From positions 1-10,383 of the forward strand of contig JACRCS010000452.1 of the NCBI GenBank assembly GCA_016218905.1: a stretch of 10,383 nt of DNA, written 5' to 3'. This document shows positions 1-6,824 of the stretch, in pieces. How positions within the stretch are numbered: the first letter of the stretch is position 1; each line of letters begins with the position of its first letter. The notes under the pieces are model-generated. The model was not told the DNA's origin. It saw only the letters and a list, made by a program, of their open reading frames with translations, and searched no databases. The translations under genes and the position numbers were made by a program. The stretch comes from Deltaproteobacteria bacterium. Lineage in GTDB: Bacteria; Desulfobacterota_C; Deferrisomatia; Deferrisomatales; JACRMM01.

Positions 1-52
1 ACCACTGGCGAGGAAGGTCTTTCTCGCTGAGGACGTACTTGGTCTGAGACAT
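1..52 (-). CDS. TrpB-like PLP-dependent enzyme, N-terminal fragment (cut by window edge)
   Basis: Only the first 17 codons are inside the window. They read MSQTKYVLSEKDLPRQW, starting at an ATG at 52-50. An AGGAGAG Shine-Dalgarno lies about 6 nt upstream, which fixes the start well. The pattern of a short polar leader, then L-S-E-x-D/E-L/I-P-x-x-W, resembles the beginning of the second-type tryptophan synthase beta chain (TrpB2 / TrpB-like PLP-dependent enzymes), whose N-termini commonly run 'E-x-I-P-x-x-W-Y-N'. Those enzymes condense indole with serine, or act on related substrates, in the cytoplasm. The identification rests on a very short peptide and is an inference. The gene is co-directional with hrpA but 285 nt away, so it probably has its own promoter. 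Confidence 0.5.
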   Translation of the reverse strand, partial: MSQTKYVLSEKDLPRQW

Positions 53-337
53 TGATCTCTCCTGGCCGCAAGGGTTGTGGATCTCGGGGATTGCCCGGCG
101 ATCCGACGGGAGCTTCCGAAAAGGAGTTTGTTGTCCGCTCGCCGCCTTCTGAACCGGCGGGAGACTCGAGGAGGGAGCCGAAAGCAAGGCTCGTGCCTCG
201 ACGGGCGCAGTAAACGCTGTTTGTAGTTCGGGCGGTCTGGGCGGGGGTTTGCGCGGCGGAAACGCGTGACGGAGCTCGGGACGAGCGGTGACGGAGGCGA
301 CGATTCTTCGGCGCTTCGCCGAGATTTCGTCGCTCCC
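53..337. other. Intergenic region between hrpA and the TrpB-like gene
   Basis: No credible gene is present on either strand. It holds the Shine-Dalgarno of the left-edge gene next to position 53, a small hairpin just after the hrpA stop (308-322), and a 9-bp direct repeat GTGACGGAG at 266-274 and 288-296. I could not find a convincing -35/-10 pair for the left-edge gene, although the gap is large enough to hold one. Confidence 0.6.
308..322 (-). terminator. Small hairpin after hrpA, possible terminator
   Basis: TCGGCG (308-313) pairs with CGCCGA (317-322) around a 3-nt loop, 15 nt past the hrpA stop codon. No U-tract follows on the minus strand, so at best it is a weak or factor-assisted terminator or a 3'-end stabiliser. 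Confidence 0.3.
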
Positions 338-3300
338 CTACGCGCTCCGCACCCCGATGACGGTCCGGATCTCCTCCCACTTCTTCTCAAGACGCTTCGG
401 AGAGACCGGGAGCGCCGTCCCGAGCTCCTGGGCGAAGAGGGAGACCCGAAGCTCCTCGAGCATCCGCCGGTACTCGGCGACGTGTGCGACCTGCTCCGGG
501 GTGACGAGGGTGCACTGGAGCGCCTCCGAGAGGCGCTTCTCGTGGGGGAGGATGCCGGCTTCCTTCTCCAGGTCCTTGGCGGGCGAGAGGTGGGCGCGCT
601 CGATCCGGACCCGGAGGGCCTTCAGGTAGCGCGGCAGGTCTTCGAGGCCGGCGGCGGAGACCGTCCGGAGGAAGTCCGGCGGGACGAGCCGGTCGAGCTC
701 TCGCCGCAGCACCGGGAGCCTTCCGGCCCCGTTCGGACGCGCCTGGTATCTGGCGAGGAGGTCCAGGGTCTGCCGCCGTTCCCCGAGGAGTGCGAGGATC
801 CGCTCGTGGAGCGCCCTCGCCCGCCGGAAGAGGCCGCCGCCTTTGAGTGCCTCGACCCTCGCCAGAAAGGCCGCGCGCGGGGGGATCGCGGCCCCGCGGG
901 CCTGGAAGACCTCCGCCAGGACGAAGCCGAGGAGGTCGCGGGCGGCGTCGGCCGCGGTGCCGAAGCCGTCGAGGAGGAAACGGCTCTCGCGGCCGAGCGC
1001 CAGGTCCTTCCGGAGTACCGAGAGCTCCCCCGGGAAATAGGCGGCGTAGAGCGCGAGGAGCCCTTCGGGATTGGTCGCCGCCGCGTCGGCCCGGGAGGCG
1101 AAGAGCCGAAGCGCGGCTCGGCCGTCGTCCTGTCGCACGAGCGCCGGGAAGGCCACTCCCCCGCCGCCGCCGGGCCCGACGGGGATCCGCTCGGGTGGGT
1201 CGGGGAAGTCGTAGGACGAGAGGTCGCGGCGCTCCCACTCCCTCCTCGCGGCCTCGAACCACTCCCCGGCGCCCGCCTTCCCCGGCGGGGACGCTCCGGC
1301 CCGGAGGAGCTCTGTGTAGTCGCGCGTCGCCGCGACGGTCCTACCGGTCCCGTCGAGGAGTCGGTACCGCATCCGCAGGTGCGCCGGGAGGGAGTCCGTG
1401 GGCCACTCGCTCCGGTCCACCCGGACCCGGAACCGGCCCAGCAGGAGCTCCTGGAGCGCGGCGTAGAGGGAGCCCTCGCGAGGCGGGAGCTCCGAGACGA
1501 GCTCGGCGGCGGTGCGCGCCACCGGGATGAGGAGCTTCCGATGTCTCTTCGGGAGCCCCTTGAGGAGGAGCCCCACCTTTTCCTCCAAGAGGCCCGGGAC
1601 GAGCCACTCGAAGCGCTCCGGGGAGAGCTCCCCCGCGAGCTCGGCCGGGAGATCGACGGTCACCCCGTCCTCCTCGGTTCCGGGCTCGAAGCGGTACGAG
1701 AGGGGGAGCTCGTAGCCCGCGACGGTGAGCGTCTCCGGGAAGGGTTCCAGGGCCGGGACCTCCGGAAAGAAGTCCTCGTCCCGAAGCCGGAGGAAGTCGT
1801 CCGAGCCGCGGTCCTTGAGCAGGCGGGCGAAGGTCCGCTGCTCGCAGACGTCCCCGAGCCGCTCGTCGTAGAAGGCGAACAGGGTCTCGTCGTCGGGCGT
1901 GAGGCCCCGGCGGCGCACCCGCGACTCCAGCTCTTCGATGCGCGCCAGCAGCTCCCGGTTGTGGTCGAGGAAGCCGAAAGTCCCCTTGAGCTCCCCCTCG
2001 ACCAGCGCCGACCGGATGAAGAGCTCGCGCGCCGCTTTCGGATCGATCCTGGCATAGTCGACCTTTCGGCCGGCGACGATCACGAGCCCGAAGAGGGTGA
2101 CCGTCTCGGAGGCGACGACCTGCCCCCGGTTCTTCTCCCAGTGGGGCTCGGCGTAGCTCCGGCGGCAGAGATGCCCGGCCAGCGGTTCGAGCCACCGCTC
2201 GTCGATGGTCGCGACGGTGCGGGCGAAGAGCCGGGAGGTCTCGACGAGCTCGCCCGCGACGATCCACTGGCCGGCGCGGTTCACCTGCCCCGACCCCGGG
2301 AAGACGGTCAGGAGCTGGTTCCCGGCCCCGAGGTAGACGTTCTTTTCCTTCTTCCACCCGATGTTCCGGAGGTGGCCCGAGAGGATCGCCTTGTGGATGG
2401 CCGCGAAGTCCGCCTCTCCGTCGTTCCAGACGAACGCCTCCTCCCGGGCGAGGACCGCCGCGATCTGTTCGTGGACGTCCCGCCACTCCCGCATCCGGTT
2501 GAAGGAGAGGAAGTGCTCGCGGCAGAACCGGCGCATCCTGCCCTGGGTCCGGAGCTCCTCGAGGGTGTCGTGGTAGGCGTCCCAGATCTTTAGATAACTC
2601 AGGAAGTCCGACCCGAGCACCTTGAACCGCGCGTGGGCCGCGTCCGCCTCCTGGCGCCGGTCGGCGGGCCTCTCCCTCGGCTCCTGGACCGAGAGCGCCG
2701 AGGCGATCACCGCGACTTCCCGGAGCGCTCGGTTCCGGTTCGCCTCGATGATCATCCGGGAGACGCGGGGGTCGAGCGGCAGCCGGGCCATGAGGCGGCC
2801 GTCCGCCGTCAGCTTTCTCTCCGCGTCGATGGCGCCGAGCTCGGTCAGCGTCGAGAAGCCCTCCTTGATCGCCCGGGCGGAGGGCGGATCGATGAAGGGG
2901 AACTCGGCCGGATCGCCGAGCCGGAGCGCGATCATCCGCAGGAGCACCTCGGCCAGGTTCGACCGCATGATCTCGGGCGGGGTGAAGAGGGGGCGGGTCT
3001 GGTAGTCCTCCTCGGCGTAGAGCCGGATGCAGACTCCCGGGCCCACCCGGCCGCACCGGCCGCTCCGCTGGTCGGCGCTCGAGCGGGAGATCGGGCGGAC
3101 CGGGAGGCTCAGCGTGCGCGCCCTGGCGTTGTAGGTCGAGAGGCGCGCGAGGCCCGTGTCCACGACATAGCGGATCCCGGGCACCGTGACGGAGGTCTCG
3201 GCCACATTCGTCGCGACCACGATCTTCTGCCCGTCCGCCGGCCGGAAGACCCTCCCCTGATCCTGCCCGGAGAGGCGCCCGTAGAGCGGAAGGACGACGG

Positions 3301-4147
3301 TGCGGTCGAGCCTCCGCTTCTCCAGGGCCTCGACCGTCTCGGCGATGTCCCGCTCGGTGGGCATGAAGACGAGCACGTCCCCCCGCCGGCCGCTCCGGTG
3401 GAGGTCGACCACGGCCTCCACGGCCCGGTCCACGTACGTCACCTCCCCCGCCTCCTCGTCCTCCGGGTCGAGGGGCCGGTACTCGATCTCGAAGGGATAG
3501 GTGCGTCCCGAGACCTCGATCACCGGGGCCTCGTCGAACGCCTTCGAGAACTTCTCCGTGTCGATGGTCGCCGAGGTGATGACGACCTTCAGGTCGGGCC
3601 TGCGCCCGAGCAGGCGCTTCAAGATCCCGAAGAGGAAGTCGATGTTGAGGCTCCGCTCGTGGGCCTCGTCGACGATGACCGTGTCGTAGGCGGCGAGCTC
3701 CGGGTCCCCCTGGGTCTCGGCGAGGAGCATCCCGTCCGTGACGAATTTGATCCGGGTGGAGGGCCGGGTCCGGTCGGTGAAGCGGATCTTGTAGCCGACG
3801 AGGTTCGGCCCCTCGGGTCCGAGCTCCTCGGCCACCCGGGCGGCCACCGTGACGGCCGCGATCCGCCGGGGCTGGGTGCAGGCGATGAGCCCCGCCCTGC
3901 CCCGGCCCGCTTCGAGGCAGAGCTTCGGAAGCTGGGTGCTCTTCCCGGACCCCGTCGCCCCCGTGATCACCACCACCGGGTTCTCGCGGATGGCCGCCAC
4001 GATGTCGTCGCGCCGCTCCGTGATCGGGAGCTCGGGCGGATAGACGAGCTCGGGAAGCGGGGCGGCGAAGGGCGGTCGCTGCGGGCTTTGCCGGCTGGGG
4101 CGACGGCGGCGGGAGCGCCTGGCGGCTGGGCTCTGGGGTGCGTCCAT
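338..4147 (-). CDS. hrpA: ATP-dependent RNA helicase HrpA (DEAH-box)
   Basis: This encodes a 1269-aa DEAH-box (DEAH/RHA) helicase, close to the length of E. coli HrpA (about 1300 aa). Visible motifs are Walker A GATGSGKST at residues 63-71, DEAH at 160-163, SAT at 192-194, motif V (VATNVAETSVTVPGI, 311-325) and motif VI QRSGRCGR (360-367). These are followed by the HA2/OB region and the long HrpA-specific C-terminal half. The stretches 'ELVETSRLFAR', 'SYAEPHWEKNRG', 'RELFIRSALVEGE' and the C-terminal 'ELRVSLFAQELGT' are hallmarks of bacterial HrpA rather than shorter HrpB. In other bacteria HrpA acts in RNA processing and translation quality control. The first 30 residues are basic and low-complexity (an Arg/Ser/Pro run at 10-20). 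The ATG start has only a poor Shine-Dalgarno (CAGAAG directly before it), so the exact N-terminus is less certain than the identity. The gene ends with TAG. Confidence 0.95.
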   Translation of the reverse strand: MDAPQSPAARRSRRRRPSRQSPQRPPFAAPLPELVYPPELPITERRDDIVAAIRENPVVVITGATGSGKSTQLPKLCLEAGRGRAGLIACTQPRRIAAVTVAARVAEELGPEGPNLVGYKIRFTDRTRPSTRIKFVTDGMLLAETQGDPELAAYDTVIVDEAHERSLNIDFLFGILKRLLGRRPDLKVVITSATIDTEKFSKAFDEAPVIEVSGRTYPFEIEYRPLDPEDEEAGEVTYVDRAVEAVVDLHRSGRRGDVLVFMPTERDIAETVEALEKRRLDRTVVLPLYGRLSGQDQGRVFRPADGQKIVVATNVAETSVTVPGIRYVVDTGLARLSTYNARARTLSLPVRPISRSSADQRSGRCGRVGPGVCIRLYAEEDYQTRPLFTPPEIMRSNLAEVLLRMIALRLGDPAEFPFIDPPSARAIKEGFSTLTELGAIDAERKLTADGRLMARLPLDPRVSRMIIEANRNRALREVAVIASALSVQEPRERPADRRQEADAAHARFKVLGSDFLSYLKIWDAYHDTLEELRTQGRMRRFCREHFLSFNRMREWRDVHEQIAAVLAREEAFVWNDGEADFAAIHKAILSGHLRNIGWKKEKNVYLGAGNQLLTVFPGSGQVNRAGQWIVAGELVETSRLFARTVATIDERWLEPLAGHLCRRSYAEPHWEKNRGQVVASETVTLFGLVIVAGRKVDYARIDPKAARELFIRSALVEGELKGTFGFLDHNRELLARIEELESRVRRRGLTPDDETLFAFYDERLGDVCEQRTFARLLKDRGSDDFLRLRDEDFFPEVPALEPFPETLTVAGYELPLSYRFEPGTEEDGVTVDLPAELAGELSPERFEWLVPGLLEEKVGLLLKGLPKRHRKLLIPVARTAAELVSELPPREGSLYAALQELLLGRFRVRVDRSEWPTDSLPAHLRMRYRLLDGTGRTVAATRDYTELLRAGASPPGKAGAGEWFEAARREWERRDLSSYDFPDPPERIPVGPGGGGGVAFPALVRQDDGRAALRLFASRADAAATNPEGLLALYAAYFPGELSVLRKDLALGRESRFLLDGFGTAADAARDLLGFVLAEVFQARGAAIPPRAAFLARVEALKGGGLFRRARALHERILALLGERRQTLDLLARYQARPNGAGRLPVLRRELDRLVPPDFLRTVSAAGLEDLPRYLKALRVRIERAHLSPAKDLEKEAGILPHEKRLSEALQCTLVTPEQVAHVAEYRRMLEELRVSLFAQELGTALPVSPKRLEKKWEEIRTVIGVRSA

Positions 4148-4423
4148 CTTCTGAAATCCGAGGCTTTACGGGCGGGCCGGCTTCCTGGGGCGCTCGCGGC
4201 GTCGCCCCACGAATAACGGGCCCGAGCGCCGGGTCCCTCTTCGGGCGTGCGAGTCTGCCGGGAAACTCAAGCGGACGAGCACCTTAGGCCTTCTCGCCCC
4301 TGAAGTCCAAGAAACTCGGCGCGAGGGTCCCGACCCTTGGAGCGGCGGCTAACCAAATGATTGTCGAGATGGCTCGAGTCGCGTCATCCAGCCGTGGCAA
4401 GGGCGGCCCTCCCTGGGACGTGG

Positions 4424-4446
4424 ACCCCGGCAGTCCGTGCCGGGGT
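4424..4446. repeat. REP-like perfect hairpin
   Basis: ACCCCGGCA (4424-4432) and TGCCGGGGT (4438-4446) form a perfect 9-bp stem around the loop GTCCG. The unit reads TGGACCCCGG...CCGGGGTGACG, a layout resembling dispersed REP/palindromic elements found in many high-GC genomes. Only one copy is visible, so repeat-family membership is an inference. Confidence 0.5.
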
Positions 4447-4586
4447 GACGGCGGGATGCACCAGAGGCCCACGGGTTGCGTCATGTCGCCGCTGTTCTCG
4501 CCGTACCAGCCGTAGTCACCCCACCTGCGCGTCGCAGCGACAGAAAGGCAAGAACCTGTGTCTCTCGCCCGTTCGCTTCGCTCGCT

Positions 4587-4608
4587 AGAGGCGCAGAGGC
4601 CACAGAGG
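4587..4608. repeat. CCTCT short-period repeat
   Basis: AGAGG occurs at 4587-4591, 4595-4599 and 4604-4608 (CCTCT on the minus strand), at 8-9 nt spacing. Low-complexity stretches of this type (CTCTGTG/CTCTGCG units) are familiar between genes of environmental bacteria. Its role is unknown. Confidence 0.55.
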
Positions 4609-4640
4609 AAAGCAAGACCAAATCAAGGTCTCTTGTAAGA

Positions 4641-4659
4641 GCTAACGGCTAATTGCTAA
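4641..4659. repeat. GCTAA heptad repeat
   Basis: GCTAA is present three times at exact 7-nt spacing (4641, 4648, 4655), a small tandem array with unit GCTAANN. It lies between the CCTCT repeat and the hairpin at 4664-4695. It is AT-rich compared with its surroundings. Confidence 0.55.
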
Positions 4660-4663
4660 TGGC

Positions 4664-4695
4664 GCTCGCCCGGAAATGGACTTTTCCGGACGAGC
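4664..4695 (-). repeat. Strong 13-bp hairpin in the ESCO-like/hrpA gap
   Basis: GCTCG-C-CCGGAAA (4664-4676) pairs with TTTCCGG-A-CGAGC (4683-4695) around a 6-nt loop. The single C/A mismatch (4669 with 4690) becomes a G-U wobble in minus-strand RNA. The stem is therefore fully paired only in a transcript running from the acetyltransferase gene toward hrpA. No U-tract follows. It could be a processing, stabilising or factor-dependent termination element. Confidence 0.5.
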
Positions 4696-4752
4696 ACGCG
4701 TTAGTACATCAGCAAGTGAGTGGGAGCGGGGTGAACCGGCAGACGATCACAG

Positions 4753-4780
4753 ACGGAGGTGAGGGTCTCCTCGCCTCCGT
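4753..4780 (-). terminator. Hairpin directly after the zinc-finger acetyltransferase gene
   Basis: ACGGAGGTGAGG (4753-4764) and CCTCGCCTCCGT (4769-4780) form a 12-position stem with one T/G mismatch and a GTCT tetraloop. It abuts the stop codon at 4781-4783 exactly. The position and stability suit a transcription terminator, but a U-tract is absent on the minus strand. Confidence 0.5.
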
Positions 4781-5416
4781 TTAGAGCGGAGCCCGAAAGG
4801 AACCGGGGCGGACGCGGCGGATGAAGGCCTTTCCGACGGGCGTGAAGGGAGGGCCCCAGGCGAACTCGTCGACGGGCGTGCCGAGGAGCCGGGCGGCAGC
4901 GTCCAGGAGGAGCTTTCCCCACCCCTGCCGACGGTAGTTTCGGGCGACCCACATGAAGTCCACGGACCAGACGGGCTCGCCCTTCGCTTGACGCCTCAGG
5001 ACCTCCCAACCGGAGACGTCGGCGACGCCGTTCGGGTCCTCTTGGTTCCAGGCGCCCTCCACCCAGCGGGTCCACCGGGCGAGGATGAAGACCCCGATGA
5101 GCCGCCCGCCGCGGTAGAGGAGAAAGGCGTGGGACTCGTCCTCCTTCGGCTCGCGCTTGGAGTAGCCGGCGCCCGAGTAGCGCATCTCCCGCGAGGCGAG
5201 GCGAAAGGCCGTCACCGCGCGCCGCCTTTGGGCGAAGGGAGACTCGGGAGTGACCACCGCCACCCTCGCCCCGTCCTCCTCGAAGACGACGCGATCCGAG
5301 CGCGCCGGCCGGTAGGGCAGCCCGTTCAGCAGGGCCTCGTGCATGCGCCGGTGCCGGAGCCGGTCGGCGGGCGAATTCGGGTCGTAGCGCAGGCGGCAGA
5401 GCTCACACCGGGCCAT
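4781..5416 (-). CDS. ESCO/Eco1-like zinc-finger GNAT acetyltransferase
   Basis: This 211-aa protein has two parts. Residues 4-26 form a C-x2-C-x14-H-x3-H finger (C4, C7, H22, H26) with Y11 and D18 in between. Residues about 43-205 form a GNAT fold: a strand-helix start, 'HAFLLYRGGRLIGVFILARW' (96-115), 'VDFMWV' (152-157) and the acetyl-CoA loop RRQGWG (162-167), then 'PPFTPVGKAF' (189-198). The order of finger then GNAT, and the patterns around 'WV..nyRRqGwgklLLD' and 'FTPvGkaFi', resemble eukaryotic cohesin acetyltransferases Eco1/ESCO (zf-C2H2_3 plus Acetyltransf_13 families, from memory). The catalytic Asp of ESCO in 'S-D-P-T-P' is not at the matching place (G-P-P-F-T-P here), so substrate and mechanism are open. 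The ATG at 5416 is the only possible start before an upstream in-frame stop, yet it has no Shine-Dalgarno. The gene lies 91 nt after the cfa-family gene. Confidence 0.85.
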   Translation of the reverse strand: MARCELCRLRYDPNSPADRLRHRRMHEALLNGLPYRPARSDRVVFEEDGARVAVVTPESPFAQRRRAVTAFRLASREMRYSGAGYSKREPKEDESHAFLLYRGGRLIGVFILARWTRWVEGAWNQEDPNGVADVSGWEVLRRQAKGEPVWSVDFMWVARNYRRQGWGKLLLDAAARLLGTPVDEFAWGPPFTPVGKAFIRRVRPGSFRAPL

Positions 5417-5445
5417 GCGGGGGTCTCGCGAGGAGGAAAGGAAAG

Positions 5446-5497
5446 TGGACTCCGGGATCCGATTCCGGAGTCTAGCGAGTCCCCGGTCCGGAGTCTA
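5446..5497 (-). repeat. Hairpin plus duplicated arm upstream of the acetyltransferase gene
   Basis: TGGACTCCGG (5446-5455) pairs with CCGGAGTCTA (5465-5474), a 10-bp stem with one G/T and a 9-nt loop. The arm sequence TCCGGAGTCTA occurs at 5464-5474 and again exactly at 5487-5497. In minus-strand RNA two identical 5' arms therefore compete for one 3' arm. The element fills the 91-nt gap after the cfa-family stop and may end that transcript or control the next gene. Confidence 0.5.
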
Positions 5498-5507
5498 CAG
5501 GTCCGGC

Positions 5508-6629
5508 TCAGCGGGGCGCCGTGTAGCCCCCGGGCACGCCCCTCGGCGAGAGCACGAGCTGCCAGACCTGGTTCTTGCGCGCGCGGAAGGAACCGGCCGA
5601 CGCGAGGAGGTAGTACGTCCACATCCGACGGAAGCGCTCTCCGTACCGGTCGCGGAGCTCCCCCCAAGCCTCCTCGAAGTTCCGGTGCCAGGCCAGGAGC
5701 GTCCGGTCGTAGTCCGTCCCGAAGTTGTGCCAGTCTTCCATGACGAAGAGCCCTTCGAGGGCAGCCGTGATCTGCGCGGCCGACGGAACCATGGAGTTGG
5801 GGAAGATGTAGCGGGCCATCCAGGGATCGGTGACGGCGGAAGAGACGTTCGCGCCGATCGTGTGGAGGAGGAAGAGCCCGTCCGGCGCCAGGTGGTTCCG
5901 GACGACCTCGAAGTACGTGCGGTAGTTCTTCCGCCCCACGTGCTCGAACATCCCGAGGGAGAAGACCCGGTCGTAGGAGCCCTCGAGCTCGCGGTAGTCC
6001 TGAAGGCGGATCTCCACCGGCCACTCGCGGCAGCGCTCGGCAGCGAAGGTCGCCTGCTGCTCCGAGACGGTCAGGCCGACTACGGTCACGCCGTACCGCT
6101 CCGCCGCGAAACGGGCGGCGCCCCCCCAGCCGCAGCCGATGTCGAGCACCTTCATGCCGGGTTGGAGGCCGAGCTTCCGGCACACCAGGTCGAGCTTCGC
6201 CTCCTGGGCCGCCCCGAGGTCCGACGAGCCGGCCCAGTACCCGCAGCTGTAGACCATCCGGCCGTCGAGCATACGGCGGTAGAGGTCGTTTCCGACGTCA
6301 TAGTGGCGCCGGCCGACCTCGAAGGCTCGCGAGGGGGCCTGGAGGTTTCGCACCTTGGCCGCGAACACGTCGGCGACGTCCGCCCAGCCCCGCACCTGAC
6401 GGTCGAGTTCGGCCGCCAGCACGCGGTGGAAGAACTCGTCGAGGCGCTCGCACTCCCACCACCCGTCCATGTAGGACTCGCCGAGGCCCAAGGACCCCTG
6501 CGAGAGGATACGGGCGAAAAACCTCGGCTCGTGGACGATCAGGTCCCAGGGACGGCCGCCGCCGATCCGGACGTCGGCCGATTCGAGCATCCCATCGACC
6601 TTGGCGTGAAACCGCTCCGGGTCGGTCAT
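5508..6629 (-). CDS. cfa: Cyclopropane-fatty-acyl-phospholipid synthase family methyltransferase
   Basis: This 373-aa protein would transfer a methylene group from S-adenosylmethionine to double bonds of phospholipid acyl chains at the inner membrane surface. Evidence is HYDVGNDLY (109-117), the SAM-binding loop VLDIGCGWGG (161-170), 'SLGMFEHVG' (224-232) and 'LLHTIG' (254-259). The bicarbonate-site residues of E. coli Cfa (Cys139, Glu239, His266, Ile268, Tyr317; from memory) have counterparts here at a constant offset of ten: C129, E229, H256, I258 and Y307. That supports a working CFA synthase over a related mycolic-acid-type or SAM-dependent methyltransferase. The length matches E. coli Cfa (382 aa). 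The ATG at 6629 is preferred: it follows AAGAGGGGGGAGG. A TTG nine codons upstream would include that purine run inside the gene. The gene lies 195 nt after ftsY. Confidence 0.92.
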   Translation of the reverse strand: MTDPERFHAKVDGMLESADVRIGGGRPWDLIVHEPRFFARILSQGSLGLGESYMDGWWECERLDEFFHRVLAAELDRQVRGWADVADVFAAKVRNLQAPSRAFEVGRRHYDVGNDLYRRMLDGRMVYSCGYWAGSSDLGAAQEAKLDLVCRKLGLQPGMKVLDIGCGWGGAARFAAERYGVTVVGLTVSEQQATFAAERCREWPVEIRLQDYRELEGSYDRVFSLGMFEHVGRKNYRTYFEVVRNHLAPDGLFLLHTIGANVSSAVTDPWMARYIFPNSMVPSAAQITAALEGLFVMEDWHNFGTDYDRTLLAWHRNFEEAWGELRDRYGERFRRMWTYYLLASAGSFRARKNQVWQLVLSPRGVPGGYTAPR

Positions 6630-6704
6630 GGCCTCCCCCCTCTTCAGAGGAAACAATCTCCGGGATCGCGCAAGCTTAGCAAGGGAGGAACGTGCGTCAA
6701 CGGC

Positions 6705-6781
6705 GTGGACAGGATGGACGAAACGGACGAAGTGGACGGACTATAGGGTCCACTCCGTCCAATCAAGTCCTCTCAGTCCAC
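6705..6781. repeat. Head-to-head arrays of 9-nt GTCC repeats
   Basis: On the minus strand, GTCC starts a new unit every 9 nt from 6737 down to 6705 (GTCCACTTC, GTCCGTTTC, GTCCATCCT, GTCCAC). On the plus strand a mirror array runs from 6748 to 6781 (GTCCACTCC, GTCCAATCAA, GTCCTCTCA, GTCCAC). The inner units form a 13-bp stem, 6725-6737 with 6748-6760, around a 10-nt loop. The only mismatch (A6730/C6755) becomes a U-G wobble in minus-strand RNA. It lies between ftsY and the cfa-family gene. Confidence 0.7.
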
Positions 6782-6788
6782 GGGTTTT

Positions 6789-6819
6789 GGCGCTCGCTCC
6801 GGCGAGCGGGGCGAGCGCC
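6789..6819 (-). terminator. Hairpin after ftsY, probable transcript end
   Basis: GGCGCTCG (6789-6796) is inverted at 6812-6819 as CGAGCGCC. An alternative inner stem, CGCTCGC (6791-6797) with GCGAGCG (6802-6808) around TCCG, is equally strong. The element begins 5 nt after the ftsY stop codon. No U-tract follows on the minus strand; four A residues do. It is a terminator or 3' stabiliser by position only. Confidence 0.45.
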
Positions 6820-6824
6820 TGCCC

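Larger units (their letters stand above)
4148..4780. other. 633-nt intergenic region rich in repeats and hairpins
   Basis: No ORF here looks like a real gene; two short frames of 66 and 75 codons have no recognisable content. The left part (4148-4400) should contain the hrpA promoter. The only candidate is weak: GTCCAA at 4305-4310 and ACCTTA at 4281-4286, read on the minus strand as TTGGAC, 18 nt, TAAGGT. The right part is packed with structure, listed separately: hairpin 4424-4446, CCTCT repeat 4587-4608, GCTAA repeat 4641-4659, hairpin 4664-4695 and hairpin 4753-4780. There is also a CTCTTGTAAGAG palindrome at 4630-4641, and GGGGTGAC (4442-4449) is inverted at 4515-4522 as GTCACCCC. Confidence 0.6.

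Noticed and set aside
266..2593. 775-codon open frame on the plus strand
   Set aside because: It lies antisense to hrpA, has a low-complexity Glu/Arg/Pro-rich translation and no recognisable domain. The strong HrpA motifs are on the other strand. It is a high-GC shadow, as is the 527-codon frame at 2633-4216.
4281..4310. -35/-10 pair for hrpA (TTGGAC, 18 nt, TAAGGT on the minus strand)
   Set aside because: The -10 matches the consensus at only three positions; in a 633-nt gap such a pair is expected by chance.
4284..4588. Two short ORFs (66 and 75 codons) in the large gap
   Set aside because: They overlap on opposite strands, lack Shine-Dalgarno sequences and run through the hairpin at 4424-4446.
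5415..6746. 443-codon plus-strand frame
   Set aside because: It is antisense to the cfa-family gene, whose catalytic motifs are intact. Its composition is Arg/Glu/Val-rich without domain signals.
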